Assembly: GCA_016748015.1 (NCBI GenBank)
Contig: JAAOMT010000748.1
Span: 1-14,240, forward strand
DNA: 14,240 nt
Source of the DNA: Geosiphon pyriformis
Lineage: Eukaryota; Glomeromycota; Glomeromycetes; Archaeosporales; Geosiphonaceae
Reading direction: 5' to 3'
The translations under genes and the position numbers were made by a program. Positions 1-9,394 of this stretch are shown here, piece after piece. The number at the start of each line of letters is the position of its first letter. Within the stretch, counting starts at the first letter, position 1. The notes below the pieces were generated by a model. That model was not told the DNA's origin, did not search any database, and worked only from the letters and a program-made list of their open reading frames with translations.

Positions 1-291
1 GATCATTCTCAAAATTGCAAAAGCTTTAGTGGTTCTTATTACTAGTTCTATTTTTGCTATTATAGTATTGTTTAATATTCTCTTGAGCATCTTCTTTAAT
101 AATATCAAGAATGCTTTTGGTGCTTTTAATAAAGTCTTTATAGTTAAGATAAAGGTGTTAACTGATTTTTATGAATTTGATTCTGGATAATATTTTAGCA
201 GAATAATTCTAGTTTAATCTTAGCTTTAAGAAATGTTGGTTTTTTAACCATGTAATCAAAACGTAGAATCTGGTTCTATTTAAAAATGATT
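1..291 (-). pseudogene. Decayed protein-coding fragment, family unknown, cut by window edge
   Basis: Read on the minus strand from about 291 down to 1, one frame gives about 95 codons broken by only three stops. The composition is much less AT-biased than the flanking spacer. Coding-like pieces include ESFLNRTRFYVLITWLKNQ, then AKILSRIKFIKI, then NYKDFIKSTKSILDIIKEDA followed by QENIKQYYNSKNRTSNKN. The mix of Asp, Glu, Thr, Ser, Arg and Gln is not what random AT-rich DNA would give, so I read this as a gene remnant rather than chance. I do not recognise the family. No start codon or splice sites can be assigned, and the fragment may continue to the left of the window. It could also be an exon of a live gene if the stops lie in introns, but I see no convincing splice signals. 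Confidence 0.45.
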
Positions 292-1680
292 CAAAATTAT
301 TATATAGAACAAAAAAATAATTGTAACATAATATAAAATAATTATTATGTGATATAAAATAATCAAAATAAAATGCAAACCTAACTTCTTTTTTTTACAA
401 TACAATATTAAATTATTAAATTAATTATTTATACATTATATTATATTTTGAATTATCTTTACAGATAATTTAAATAAATTTTATTATAAATTCTGTCTTA
501 AATTAGTTCTACTTTTAGATTTTGGATCAGTTTTATAAACTAAGTTTTTAAGTCTTATTTTAATTCAATTCAATTCAATTCTGTTTAGAATTAGTAGTTT
601 TTAAACTGAATTGAATTAGATAAACCAATTAATATTTACAACTTAAAATTTACTGGTTTTTAACAATATGTTGTTGTATATTTTGAATTTTTAAAGCTTT
701 TAATGTTACTATAAGTATTAAAGTGTAAATTATCTGGTTGTGAATTACTAAGCTGTTTTTTCTGATCTGTTTAAAATTATATATAAGCTTTTTATTTATA
801 TTTAAAATTTATTAATTTGATGTCTTATCTTAAAACTGCTGTTTTTTTGTATTGCATATCTCTTTTGTTTTTATTATTATTCTTAATTTTAAATTGGTTT
901 TTTGAAAACAAAAATGAAAAATTATTTACTTTATAAATTAATAATAAAGTTTATTGATTTTTTATATATTTTAATTAATTTTTCTTTTGTAGTTGAAAAA
1001 ATTCTTAATTTTTTTATTGGAAACTTAAATTAAAAATTTTAGCAAAATAGTTATTAATTTATATTTAAATTTTTTTTTCAAGTTTGAAAAAAAAGTTTAA
1101 TAATGTTTTATTATAGAATAATAATAGTATAATTGAAAAATCAAATATTAGTTTCTTTAAAACAATTAAAAGGCAAAAATTAGAGCTACCAAAGCTTAAA
1201 TAAGTAGGTTTATCATAAAAACCAATTATTTGAACAGTTTTATAAATAGAATAAAAGCATAATTTATGTTTAATACATAATAATAAATTTTATAAAAATT
1301 GGTAATAGTTGGATTAATTATTGATATTGCATATTTTAACAATTTATTTTTAAAACTAATTATTAAATTAATTGTTAGTTTAATTATTACCAAATTATTA
1401 ATCAATTTATTAACTTTTTTTATCAAGTATATAATAAAATTTTTGAAAGCTGTAAAAAATATTAATATTAATAAAATCAGCAAATTTTCAAATAATTATT
1501 TTTATTTTATTTCGAAACTTTAATTTGTTATAATTTATTAATTATTAACAATTTTAATTTAAAAAATTAGTTAAAATTTTATGTACAAAACAAAATATCT
1601 GTTTTATACATTTTTAATTATTGTTATTATTATTTAATTAAATTATCTATTTACTTAATTTGCATCAACTTTATTTATTA
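292..1680. other. AT-rich spacer without recognisable gene
   Basis: About 1.4 kb of very AT-rich DNA. It holds homopolymer runs, short AATTC-type repeats near 561-580, and two overlapping, opposite-strand open frames around 1226-1523. Those frames encode only Ile, Leu, Lys, Asn, Phe and Tyr, as AT-rich DNA gives by chance. I see no domain, RNA gene or promoter that can be defended. Confidence 0.6.
561..618. repeat. 12-bp inverted repeat with 34-nt spacer
   Basis: The arm TAATTCAATTCA (561-572) is the exact reverse complement of TGAATTGAATTA (607-618). The left arm overlaps a short run of ATTCA/AATTC repeats. It could form a hairpin or be the end pair of a tiny element. In DNA this AT-rich, a 12-bp match is only mildly unexpected. 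Confidence 0.4.
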
Positions 1681-1682
1681 TG

Positions 1683-2338
1683 GAGACATGCATGGCAACA
1701 AAATGTTATTTTACTGATTGGTCTCATAAATTAAGGATATGATTCATTGTGATCTACATCTTATAACAATAGAAATCTCGGATTGTGCCACCCTACAAAC
1801 AATCGAAGAAAAAGATATTTGAAGTGATTTCACAGATTCCACCAGAAGTTTTCTAAGGAGAAAAGTTTACAATAACTGACAATATTTATAGTTTTTCCAT
1901 GTTATTATGTGAATTTGCAACAGAAAACCCTCCTTTTCATAAATTTATTCATAAATCATCTTCTTGTACATGAAATCTTCAAGGGTCTTAGACCTATTAT
2001 TACTTTGTCAAGTTTTGGGATGTTAATTCGTTAAATCATCCTACTGCCAATGAAGTTTTCTCGAAGTTGAGAGAGCTTGAAAAAATGTGTTTTCAGTACT
2101 TAAATAAGTAGCCTAAATGTGAACTGCCAATAATACAAGATTTTACAGATGACGAGTCTAAAAAAAAGTGGCCTGAAATAGTAAAGTTTTTAGGATTAGA
2201 TAAAAACATAGAAGAAATGTTAAAGATGACTCGATAACAAATTATTTAACAAAAATAACGACCACAACCATTCATCCAGAAGCAGTTTATACAAATGATG
2301 TTTTAAGTTTGCAAATAATCAAAGAAACAAAAGGTTAA
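1683..2338 (+). pseudogene. Protein kinase pseudogene (Glomeromycotina TKL-type), C-lobe and tail only
   Basis: Fragments of a kinase C-lobe appear in the right order but in shifting frames. FTDWSHKLRI (about 1709) resembles the helix before the catalytic loop. MIHCDLHLITIEISD (1739-1783) matches a HxDxHxxNI catalytic loop followed by a short ISD in place of DFG, with the loop Asn replaced by Thr. IPPEVF, a stop at 1854, then TITDNIYSFSMLLCEFAT match the APE motif and the DIYSFG helix. INHLLVHEIFKGLRP lies in another frame. KFWDVNSLNHPTANEVF (from 2010) matches the CWD..P..RPTA region, with the usual Cys and Arg lost. HPEAVYTND (2273) matches the HPxAIYTSR-like tail I recall from Rhizophagus kinases. 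Reading frames run 2, 0, 1, 0, 2, with in-frame stops at 1854, 2109 and 2234. The N-lobe (glycine loop, Lys) is missing and the spacer before the catalytic loop is shortened. Such kinases would phosphorylate Ser/Thr or Tyr; this copy cannot make an active enzyme. Confidence 0.82.
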
Positions 2339-4177
2339 TTTATTTAAATTGGAAGAATTTTTATATTTTTTTAACTCTTGGATTTAATTATTATACAGTA
2401 TATATTCAAAATTTGCATAAATTTACTTTTTAAAAGAATCAATCTATTTACCTAAAGGGAAGAAATTATTATAAACAACATTTAGAATAATATTTTTATT
2501 ATACATATCTTTACAATTTGATGATTATTAATAAATTTAATCATGATGATCATTTTAATTTTCTGATCATTATTTTTAACTTAATATAAATTTATTTGTT
2601 ACTTTGATTAATTGATCTTTTCATAAGAATAAAATTTAGATAATTTTAATTTTGAATTACATGTGTTACAATGTTTATTAAATATGTTATAATATATTTT
2701 TACACATTTGTTAATTTAATACAAAAAGTATTTTTTCTTTAACAATAGTTTATCTTTAGGCCTAAAAAAAATTAAAATTAAAATTATAATTGATCATTAA
2801 GTTTAAATTCTTCTAAAATAAATTATATTTTTAAGCTTTATAATTTTAATTATTTATTACATCTCAAAAAGTGGAATGTATTCATAAAAATATTTAAAAT
2901 TTAAAAAATATGAATAAAATAATTTTGAAAGGGTCATAATTTTTGTTAATTCGAAATTCTGGTATTTAATATCAATTTGATTATATTTTTAAATGATTTA
3001 ATATTTATTCTGAAACTTTGATTTATTAAATAATTGAAAATATTAAAATCATATATGAGACGACACCAAGTAATTTTTTTCTTTTTTGTTGTTATTACTG
3101 TTTTTATTTCTTAATTTTGATAATACTTTTAGTATTGTTGTTTTTAAGTCTACCTTTGTTTAATTATTTATAAATTAATATAATTCAAAATCTTTAATAT
3201 TTACATTAAAGTTTCACTTCAAATGCTCAAGTTTTAACTAACTCATTTGTTTATAATTTATATTATTTATATAAATAATTATTAGATCAAATTACATTTT
3301 TGAAAAAAGTAATTAAAATCGAATATTAAATAATAAAATTAAAAAAAAATGTGTTAAATTAATTTTAAAAATTAAAATAATTTTATGTGATTTAACAAGT
3401 GAGTGGTTTTTAAATTCAAATTCTAATTAATAATATTATATAAAAAATTATATTAAAACTAAATGAAATTTAACATTAAAAAAATATTTATGTGAATAAT
3501 TTATTGATGTTCAATTATTAAATATATATATTTTTGAGTTGATAAAAAATTAAACTAATATAAATTATAGTATATTTTTTTAAGAAACAATCTAGGATTT
3601 AATTTATGTTTAAGAGTAATATATATTTTTTTGAGTATCACTACTACTATAATAAAAAAATATTTAAAAAAACTTACAAATTTGAATTTAATTATAAAGA
3701 AAAATTAAAAATTCATGGTATTATCAATAAAAATCTAATTTTCTTAAAATTATTTATTTATTTTAAAAAAAAAATTAAAAAAATTAAATTTAAAATCATT
3801 TTATTTTGATAATTACAAAATTAGATATTCTAATCATATTTAATCTTATATATGTTTATTTTAATAATTTAGATTTAAAATCGATTTTTTTTTTAATATT
3901 TAAAAAATAAATTTACTTATAAAGTTATATAATTATACAATATAATAATACAATAAAATTTATTTATTTTAATTAAATTTATTTTAATTTTAATTTTAAT
4001 TTTAGCTTTCGAAACTAACAATAATATAAATTTACAATAATTCAAATAAATTAATTAAATATTTTATTCTGATTAAAATAAAAATATTATTTTAAAAAAT
4101 TTAGATTATTTATTTAAATAATTAGCAAACAGATTAAAATAAAAAAGAGCAATCAGCTATAAAAATCAAATATTTTA

Positions 4178-4210
<33 letters not shown>
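4178..4210. repeat. (AAT)11 microsatellite
   Basis: Eleven uninterrupted AAT units. Short inverted words flank it: CAATCA..ATCAAAT at 4150-4173 on the left, and ATTTGAT..TGATTG at about 4221-4238 on the right. The tract therefore sits in the loop of an imperfect hairpin. Confidence 0.9.
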
Positions 4211-4214
<4 letters not shown>

Positions 4215-4267
4215 TTATTTATTTGATTTATTGATTGTAAAGAATCAAATAATGTTTTCTTCATATA

Positions 4268-4330
4268 ATTTAATTAATGTATTTAAAATTATTATTATTT
4301 TTTTTTACAAATAAAGTACATTAATTAAAT
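4268..4330. repeat. 14-bp perfect inverted repeat, extendable to about 30 bp imperfect
   Basis: ATTTAATTAATGTA (4268-4281) is the exact reverse complement of TACATTAATTAAAT (4317-4330). Allowing a 4-base gap, similarity extends outward to a TTTCTT/AAGAAA pair (about 4256 and 4348). The result is two roughly 30-nt arms around a 35-nt AT-rich loop. It could be a small foldback element or simply hairpin-forming AT DNA. No target-site duplication was clear. Confidence 0.5.
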
Positions 4331-4422
4331 CGAATTGTATAAGAAATAAAGAATAAAATTAAAATCAAAATATTATTTTATTTTATCTATTATTGTAATT
4401 TATACTTTGTTGTTAAAGGCGT

Positions 4423-4451
4423 TTAACTGTGAACAAAAGTTCACGAGTTAA
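4423..4451. repeat. Compact hairpin, 12-bp stem with one bulge and AAAA loop
   Basis: TTAACT GTGAAC, then AAAA, then GTTCAC, a bulged G, and AGTTAA. The two halves are reverse complements apart from the single extra G at 4445. The stem holds five G-C pairs, unusual for the surrounding AT-rich DNA. It is not followed by a T-run and no gene abuts it, so a terminator role is not indicated. It could be an element end or a binding site for a dimeric protein. Confidence 0.65.
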
Positions 4452-5157
4452 GAATAAATAATTATCTTGTAAATAATGTATGATGCTTTTATCATTAAAT
4501 TTAAAATTTAAGTTTACGAATTATATATGGGTAAACAAAATATCCTAATTTAATATATAATGATAAAATTCTAAATACTTTTTTCTTTTTATTTAAAAAT
4601 GTAATCGTTACATGAATCCGAATAGGATAAAGCTTTGTTTCTTACCTAACATTTAACTCGATCATTGGAATGTTACGTATTTCCTTTTTTTTTAACTATT
4701 TACAGCAATAATGACGGAAAACGGTTTATTCAATATATGTATATATATATGTATATGTATTATAATTGAGCATAACAGTTTCCATTAATTTCTAAATTGA
4801 TTATTATTTTTTTCAAAACTAATTTAACATCATTGGTGAATAATTACAAGGAAAAAGCATTTAGCTAAATTTAATATATAAAGATTATTTGTAATATGTA
4901 GAGATTTTTCAATTGAAATTTATGGTAACAGTGACTTAAAAGAACCTGGGATTTGCCAAGGTTATGTAGTACTTATTATAGATCTTTGTGATAAATCGTT
5001 GAAACAGGTGAGATGGCACCATATGTCTCGATTTTTCTTTATTTGGTTAACAATGAACACAACGATTTTCATAATGTATATTCATAAACAAAGCAAACCC
5101 GCAATTGTCAAGCTTGTTGGAAATAAGGTTTAAACTTTTTAAACCTATTTATAGTTA

Positions 5158-5177
5158 TTAGCTAGCTAGCTAGCTAA
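5158..5177. repeat. 20-bp perfect palindrome of TAGC units
   Basis: TTAGCTAGCTAGCTAGCTAA is identical to its reverse complement. It is a short self-complementary tetranucleotide repeat (AGCT/TAGC) in an otherwise low-GC stretch, able to extrude as a hairpin. Confidence 0.85.
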
Positions 5178-5795
5178 CGAAACAATGTACATGTATGTAA
5201 TCAAATCATTGTTTTTTTTTAATTATCTTTCTCTCTTACTTGTGAAAGAAAGAATCTTTAATTTAAACCATTGGGTAGCTATGTGATAACGGTGATTTGG
5301 TATCAAATTATAATATTAGATTTTTGTAAACAGGGTCATTTACAATTACTTTGTTATTAAAGAATCCTCATTCATGTATCTCAATTCTTCATTTATATGT
5401 TAGAATATTAACCTATTAGTAAATCTGCAGAAAAAAAATTCTTTTTAAGTAAAAATTCTAGATACCAACTTTTTATACAAAGATTATATATTAAGTATCT
5501 GCAAGGGCTCTAGACTTAATGTTTGTGAAATATTTATATTCCAAAGAAAATTCGAGTTTTTAAATAAAGATTTGAATTTTATACATTACTTGTTAATATT
5601 GGTTATAACATTAACTCAAATGGATGAAATGGGTAAATGACTATTTACTAATGAGCATAAGAACTTATTGAATGAGAATGAGGTTTTTATACAAGTCCAT
5701 GATAATATGGTAGTATTATGAATCTGTTGATAAGGAATTTAAAGGTAGATTTTTTTTTAACCAAAAATATCAATCATATAATTCTAGAATCTTGA

Positions 5796-5999
5796 TTATC
5801 CATTACAATAATATGGTACCATGCGTTTACCAAAGTAGAAAAGTTTTTAAAAGAATTCACTGAACCAATGAACCAGCCTGGAACTTTTAAGGCTAAAAAA
5901 GCTAAAATCCGTATTAAGCTAAATCTCATGAGTTACAGTTGATCAAAACAAACTTTGCAGATTTTAGGAATGTCTTTAAATACATTATTTGAAGATTAA
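5796..5999 (+). pseudogene. Decayed coding relic, family unknown
   Basis: One plus-strand frame is open from 5796 to 5939 and reads WYHAFTKVEKFLKEFTEPMN then QPGTFKAKKAKIRIKLNL. A TGA follows at 5940, then SKQTLQILGMSLNTLFED before TAA at 5997. Codon use is balanced (Gly, Pro, Thr, Glu, Gln, Trp, His), unlike random AT DNA. An overlapping frame upstream (from about 5715: YESVDKEFKGRFFFNQKYQS) also stays open for about 40 codons, so a frameshift between the two is plausible. I do not recognise the family. It may belong with the relics at 6301 and 7186 as parts of one decayed gene or mobile element. Confidence 0.4.
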
Positions 6000-6300
6000 A
6001 AAATTAAATCTAAAACGAGAATTGCTTAAAAGGCTAGAATTTTGAGACTTTAATATATGGTCAACGTCATTTAACTAGAATGTAGTGACATGACAAAGGA
6101 TTTGGCAAACAATTGAAACTTGTCTTTATAAGTAAAAAGACAATAGCGTTCATTCTGTTATTTTCCCCCAAAATTTTACTCAATAATGAATCCTAAATAA
6201 AATTCTAAGTTTATTATTTTATTATAATATTTTTAAATGTTAAATATAATTTTTTAATTTTTATAATAAGATAAATTGTTTTAATTTGTAATAAAAATTA

Positions 6301-6426
6301 ATGGAGAATTATTTGATTAGGCAGCAGGTATTAAATTCAAAATTTCATTTCCAAGAGATTAAATATAAAGTGTAGCTGGAGAGAGCTATAGTGAAAGTTT
6401 TTTACGAAAAAGAACTTGATAACTGA
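6301..6426 (+). pseudogene. Short coding relic with one internal stop
   Basis: From an ATG at 6301 the frame reads MENYLIRQQVLNSKFHFQEI plus KYKV. It meets TAG at 6373, continues LERAIVKVFYEKELDN in the same frame, and ends at TGA (6424). About 40 codons of protein-like composition sit in AT-rich surroundings. It is too short to name. It is probably part of the same decayed locus as the neighbouring relics, or a chance frame. Confidence 0.3.
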
Positions 6427-7185
6427 AATTAAATCTAAAGGTTATAAAAGGGAAAATTTAATTTTAAGTCATGAATGACTTTTAAATATCTTATTAATAT
6501 TAAAATATCTCCATGTTAGTCTAAAAAAAAAATAAAAAATAAAAAAAATAAAAAAGTGTTTTGTTATCAGTGATAATTCAATCCAGTTTAATTATTATAA
6601 ATTTTTTAAACCAATTGGAAAAGATTTTAAGCCAAAAGTTTTTTTGAAAAACCATTTAAAGTTAAAAAATTACTTTAAATTTGAATTATTTGATTACAAA
6701 AACCCACATGCCTCAATATCTCTTTCATTTAAAATTACCTATACCTTAAAGCAAATATATAGTATCATTGTGAAATGGGGGGGGGGGAGGAGTTTTTTTT
6801 ATTAAAACAAATGAAATGAAACATTATTCATTCACAATACAGCGTGCATTGATGTTATTGTTGGATGTCAAGTTAAAAAAATACATAGATTGGTAATCCG
6901 TTTATTTAAATATTATTGGCTGTTATTTTATTTTTTTAAGGAAACAAACAGTACAAATTTTTTTTGAATTTGGAACACAAAATTGAGCAAAAAATAATAT
7001 ATTTTTTTTTCATCGTTGAAATTAAATTTTTTAATTTTAAACCTCTGAAGTTCTTTAGAACCATGTGAAAAGAAATCAAAAAAATATTAGCAAACAGATG
7101 ATTTTAAATCTAAAGTAAATCTCATTTGTGTTGTGTTATCTTGTGTTACATAAAGTTGATCCTTTAATGCCTTAAATTTATATGA
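6427..7185. other. AT-rich spacer with homopolymer runs
   Basis: Contains an A-rich run broken by single T bases at about 6523-6556 and a G11 run at 6777-6787. There are several T8-T10 runs. No open frame of coding character, RNA gene or promoter was found. Confidence 0.55.
6777..6787 (+). repeat. Poly(G)11 tract followed by AGGAG
   Basis: Eleven consecutive G residues, extended by AGGAG, form a pure purine block in DNA that is otherwise strongly AT-rich. Runs like this can mutate by slippage and can form G-quadruplex-type structures. No gene is adjacent. Confidence 0.9.
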
Positions 7186-7428
7186 ACATTAAGATTGGGT
7201 TTTTTTGACGTGAAACAGGTTAATATGCTATCATCATAGGTTGAAAATTTTTTCTCCCACTCCTTATATTTGATTTATTCTAAAAGAGAAAATTAAGATG
7301 AGAGATTTGTTAAATACATTGTGAAATCTACAACTTATTCAAATGATGAAAAGGGAAAGCAAAAAAACAATTTTCTCATTAAGCCTATAAAATTGAATAA
7401 TGATCCGAATGTTTGGTTTTCCAATTGA
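7186..7428 (+). pseudogene. Decayed coding relic, family unknown
   Basis: One frame runs from 7186 to TGA at 7426 with two internal stops (TAG 7237, and TAA between KREN and DERF). It reads LGFFDVKQVNMLSS, then VENFFSHSLYLIYSKREN, then DERFVKYIVKSTTYSNDEKG and KQKNNFLIKPIKLNNDPN with VWFSN. The last 43 codons are uninterrupted. Amino-acid use is protein-like (Asp, Glu, Ser, Thr, Val, His) and the DNA is less AT-biased than its flanks. I cannot assign a family. The relic lies near other broken plus-strand fragments, which suggests one larger decayed gene or element. Confidence 0.4.
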
Positions 7429-7542
7429 TTTTTTAATTTTAAAGGCTAATTCAGACTATTTTTTCAATAATTTTGATCTTATTTGCATATATTAGACTAG
7501 GAGGGGAGAGGGTATATGTTATATGTTATATGCTCTCTAAAA

Positions 7543-7560
7543 AATTCTTTTAAAAGAATT
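7543..7560. repeat. 18-bp perfect palindrome
   Basis: AATTCTTTTAAAAGAATT is its own reverse complement. It lies just after a purine-rich GGAGGGGAGAGG block and three tandem TATATGT words. It may form a hairpin or cruciform; function unknown. Confidence 0.8.
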
Positions 7561-7630
7561 CCCAACCCAATTCGTTAACCAAGCAGCAGGTTTATTTAAC
7601 CGGAACAACAACCCATTTTTAAGAACGTAC

Positions 7631-7711
7631 CAATCATCATCATCATCATCATCATAATCATAATCATAATAATAATCATAATCATCATTATTATCTCATC
7701 ATTACTACTAT
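7631..7711. repeat. ATC/ATA triplet microsatellite
   Basis: Seven to eight ATC units, then interrupted ATA/ATC triplets and ATT/ACT variants, keep a 3-bp period for about 80 bp. It is not inside a supportable reading frame. Confidence 0.85.
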
Positions 7712-8128
7712 AATTACACGCTCATCACTTTCCACGCACGAAAATCAGACATTTACCTTGGACAACCAGCAAAATTATTTATGTTTTAGTATTTAACTGT
7801 TTGTACTTCTTTTGTAACCGTTTAGTATTTTTTTTAAGTAAACATTGTAACTCAAAAGATCCTGTCTGCCAAAACAGTAAATTCCCTAAAGTCATTGTCT
7901 CAAAAATCTAGATTCCAAAGATCAACAAGCCATTACATTCTCTCCTATGTACTCTGAAGATTACTCAATAATGTTATGATAAATTGGGGTAGACTGTGAA
8001 ACTTTGTTTTAAAATTAACCTTTCCCGAATATTCTTTCGTGAAACAAAAATTATATTCTAATTGGACCCTGTTCAAGTGAGAATGCTATTATAAATGATA
8101 ATTGTATTTTTTAACTTTCTCGGCATAC

Positions 8129-8179
8129 TATTTATTTATTTATTTATTATTTACTTATTTATTATTTACTTATTTATTC
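8129..8179. repeat. ATTT tetranucleotide array with 15-bp higher-order unit
   Basis: Tandem ATTT units break into a larger period: the 15-base word ATTTATTATTTACTT occurs twice in tandem and is followed by a partial third copy. Confidence 0.85.
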
Positions 8180-8485
8180 ATCCTCAATAACTTATCCCAT
8201 TATGAACTTTTGTTAATCGCCCAAATCTTTTTAACGCCAATATTTCAATGTGACTTTCTAAAACAGGGGAACAGTAAGTAGATTTTAGTTCATTGAATAA
8301 ACAAGGGTTTTTCAAGCTGATTGTTTTAATAATTAAAATTGTATTTCATATGTGTATATTTTTTTTTTCTCATTTCTAAATTTTAATTTTAATTTTTTTA
8401 AACTGAAATATATACATAAAATTATTGGATTTTCTTCGCATAAACCATGATATCACATAATTAAAAAAATGTGCATATTATAAAC

Positions 8486-8489
8486 ATTA

Positions 8490-8534
<45 letters not shown>

Positions 8535-8535
8535 T
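8486..8535. repeat. (ATT)n microsatellite
   Basis: About 16 ATT units with one interruption near the left end. No coding frame is associated with it. Confidence 0.9.
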
Positions 8536-8801
8536 TTAAACCAATTAATTGTGACTCTATAGTGAAAACCCTTGTTTAATTTTAAACTCCTTCTAAATTA
8601 GGATAAAAATAATAATGTTCATAATAATAGTATTGTCATTTGTACACCATTTCACAACTCTTTTAATTATAATAAAACAAAAATCTTCTGACTTGGATTC
8701 ATGATTAAATTTAAAAAGATTTTCTCACCCAAATTACAATAATCACAGCGATTATTATAATACCTTGTGACTGTTTGTAAAATTCCCAAATATTCCCCGC
8801 T

Positions 8802-8820
8802 AAAAAAAAAAAAAAAAAAA
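8802..8820. repeat. Poly(A)19 tract
   Basis: Nineteen uninterrupted A residues after CCCCGCT. This could be the tail of an old retro-inserted sequence, but no upstream element is recognisable and no target duplication was seen, so it is recorded only as a homopolymer. Confidence 0.9.
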
Positions 8821-9394
8821 CTCATGAAGCAACCTTCTGATCAATCATCAGACCTATTACAAAACTATTACTAATATTAATTTCTCTGCATCTATAACTT
8901 TTTACCAGATTTAAAAAAACCGATTCAAATGGTTTACCAAATACACTCATTCCCAAACCTTTATTCCGAGTATGCTAAGCAAATTATCGTATACATGGGT
9001 CATCCCAAACAAAGTGAAAATTTGACGTCACAAACAAATTTCAGGAATTAAAATTGTCGGACGCCACAATAGTGTTGCGGATAACCTTATTTTATATTCG
9101 TTCATTCTTTTAAAAGGTTTGGCGTGTATGTTTACCTCAAATGCTTTCGTTGATTAAATTTGAGCACAAAAAATTAGTATTAACAAAACTAAATTGAAGG
9201 TATCAAAAATTAGTAATAAATATTTATTCAAGAAAATCTTTTTGGTTGAACAGTGTCTAGATTAATTCAATCCAAGAAAGAAAGTAAATGATCCGATAAT
9301 GTTGCCGTATTATTAGTAGGAAGTAATTAAAATAAAATTTGATTAATCCACTTTTTTCTTTAACAATTCAGTGTTTGTCGCTGATCAAAGACTT

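Larger units (their letters stand above)
2339..4400. other. Extremely AT-rich gene desert
   Basis: About 2 kb of the most AT-biased DNA in the window, mostly runs of A, T and AATT-type words. One ATG-initiated 67-codon open frame at 3606-3809 uses almost only AT codons (Phe, Tyr, Lys, Asn, Ile), shows no motif, and is treated as chance. An (AAT)n tract and inverted repeats near 4140-4350 are listed separately. No gene, RNA or promoter can be supported. Confidence 0.65.
4401..5700. other. Mixed-composition region without a recognisable gene
   Basis: GC content rises compared with the preceding desert. There are short coding-like snatches, but none holds a frame beyond a few dozen codons and no domain is recognisable. 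Around 4680-4760 a polypyrimidine run and CAG precede an ATG, but the frame closes after 26 codons within a TATG-rich run. A hairpin (4423-4451) and a TAGC palindrome (5158-5177) are listed separately. Most likely old, decayed sequence. Confidence 0.5.
7429..9394. other. Microsatellite-rich intergenic region
   Basis: About 2 kb without a supportable gene. It holds an 18-bp palindrome (7543-7560), an ATC/ATA triplet repeat, an ATTT tetranucleotide array, an (ATT)n tract, an A19 run, and a TGACGTCA octamer at 9023-9030. GC content is moderate in places (7840-8110, 8860-9130), but all frames there break within about 25 codons. The CRE-like octamer has no gene positioned to use it within the window. 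Confidence 0.55.

Noticed and set aside
1226-1523. Overlapping open frames on both strands (85 and 74 codons)
   Set aside because: Almost only Ile, Leu, Lys, Asn, Phe and Tyr; open on both strands because the DNA is repetitive AT. No motif, and one start would be non-ATG.
3606-3809. ATG-initiated 67-codon frame
   Set aside because: Encoded by nearly pure AT codons in the most AT-rich part of the window, with no domain, splice context or coding-like composition.
4680-4790. Possible first exon: polypyrimidine-CAG followed by ATG (MTENGLFN...)
   Set aside because: The frame closes after 26 codons and runs into a TATG-rich repeat. No downstream exon could be joined convincingly.
4120-7100. Word TTAGCAAACAGAT present twice (about 4121 and 7088)
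   Set aside because: Thirteen bases only, with unlike flanks. Expected by chance at about this rate in AT-biased DNA of this length.
8802-8820. A19 run as the tail of a retrotransposed copy
   Set aside because: No recognisable element body upstream and no flanking target duplication.
9023-9030. TGACGTCA (CRE-type) octamer
   Set aside because: A perfect bZIP-type site by sequence, but no gene start lies near enough to assign a regulatory role. An 8-mer can occur by chance.
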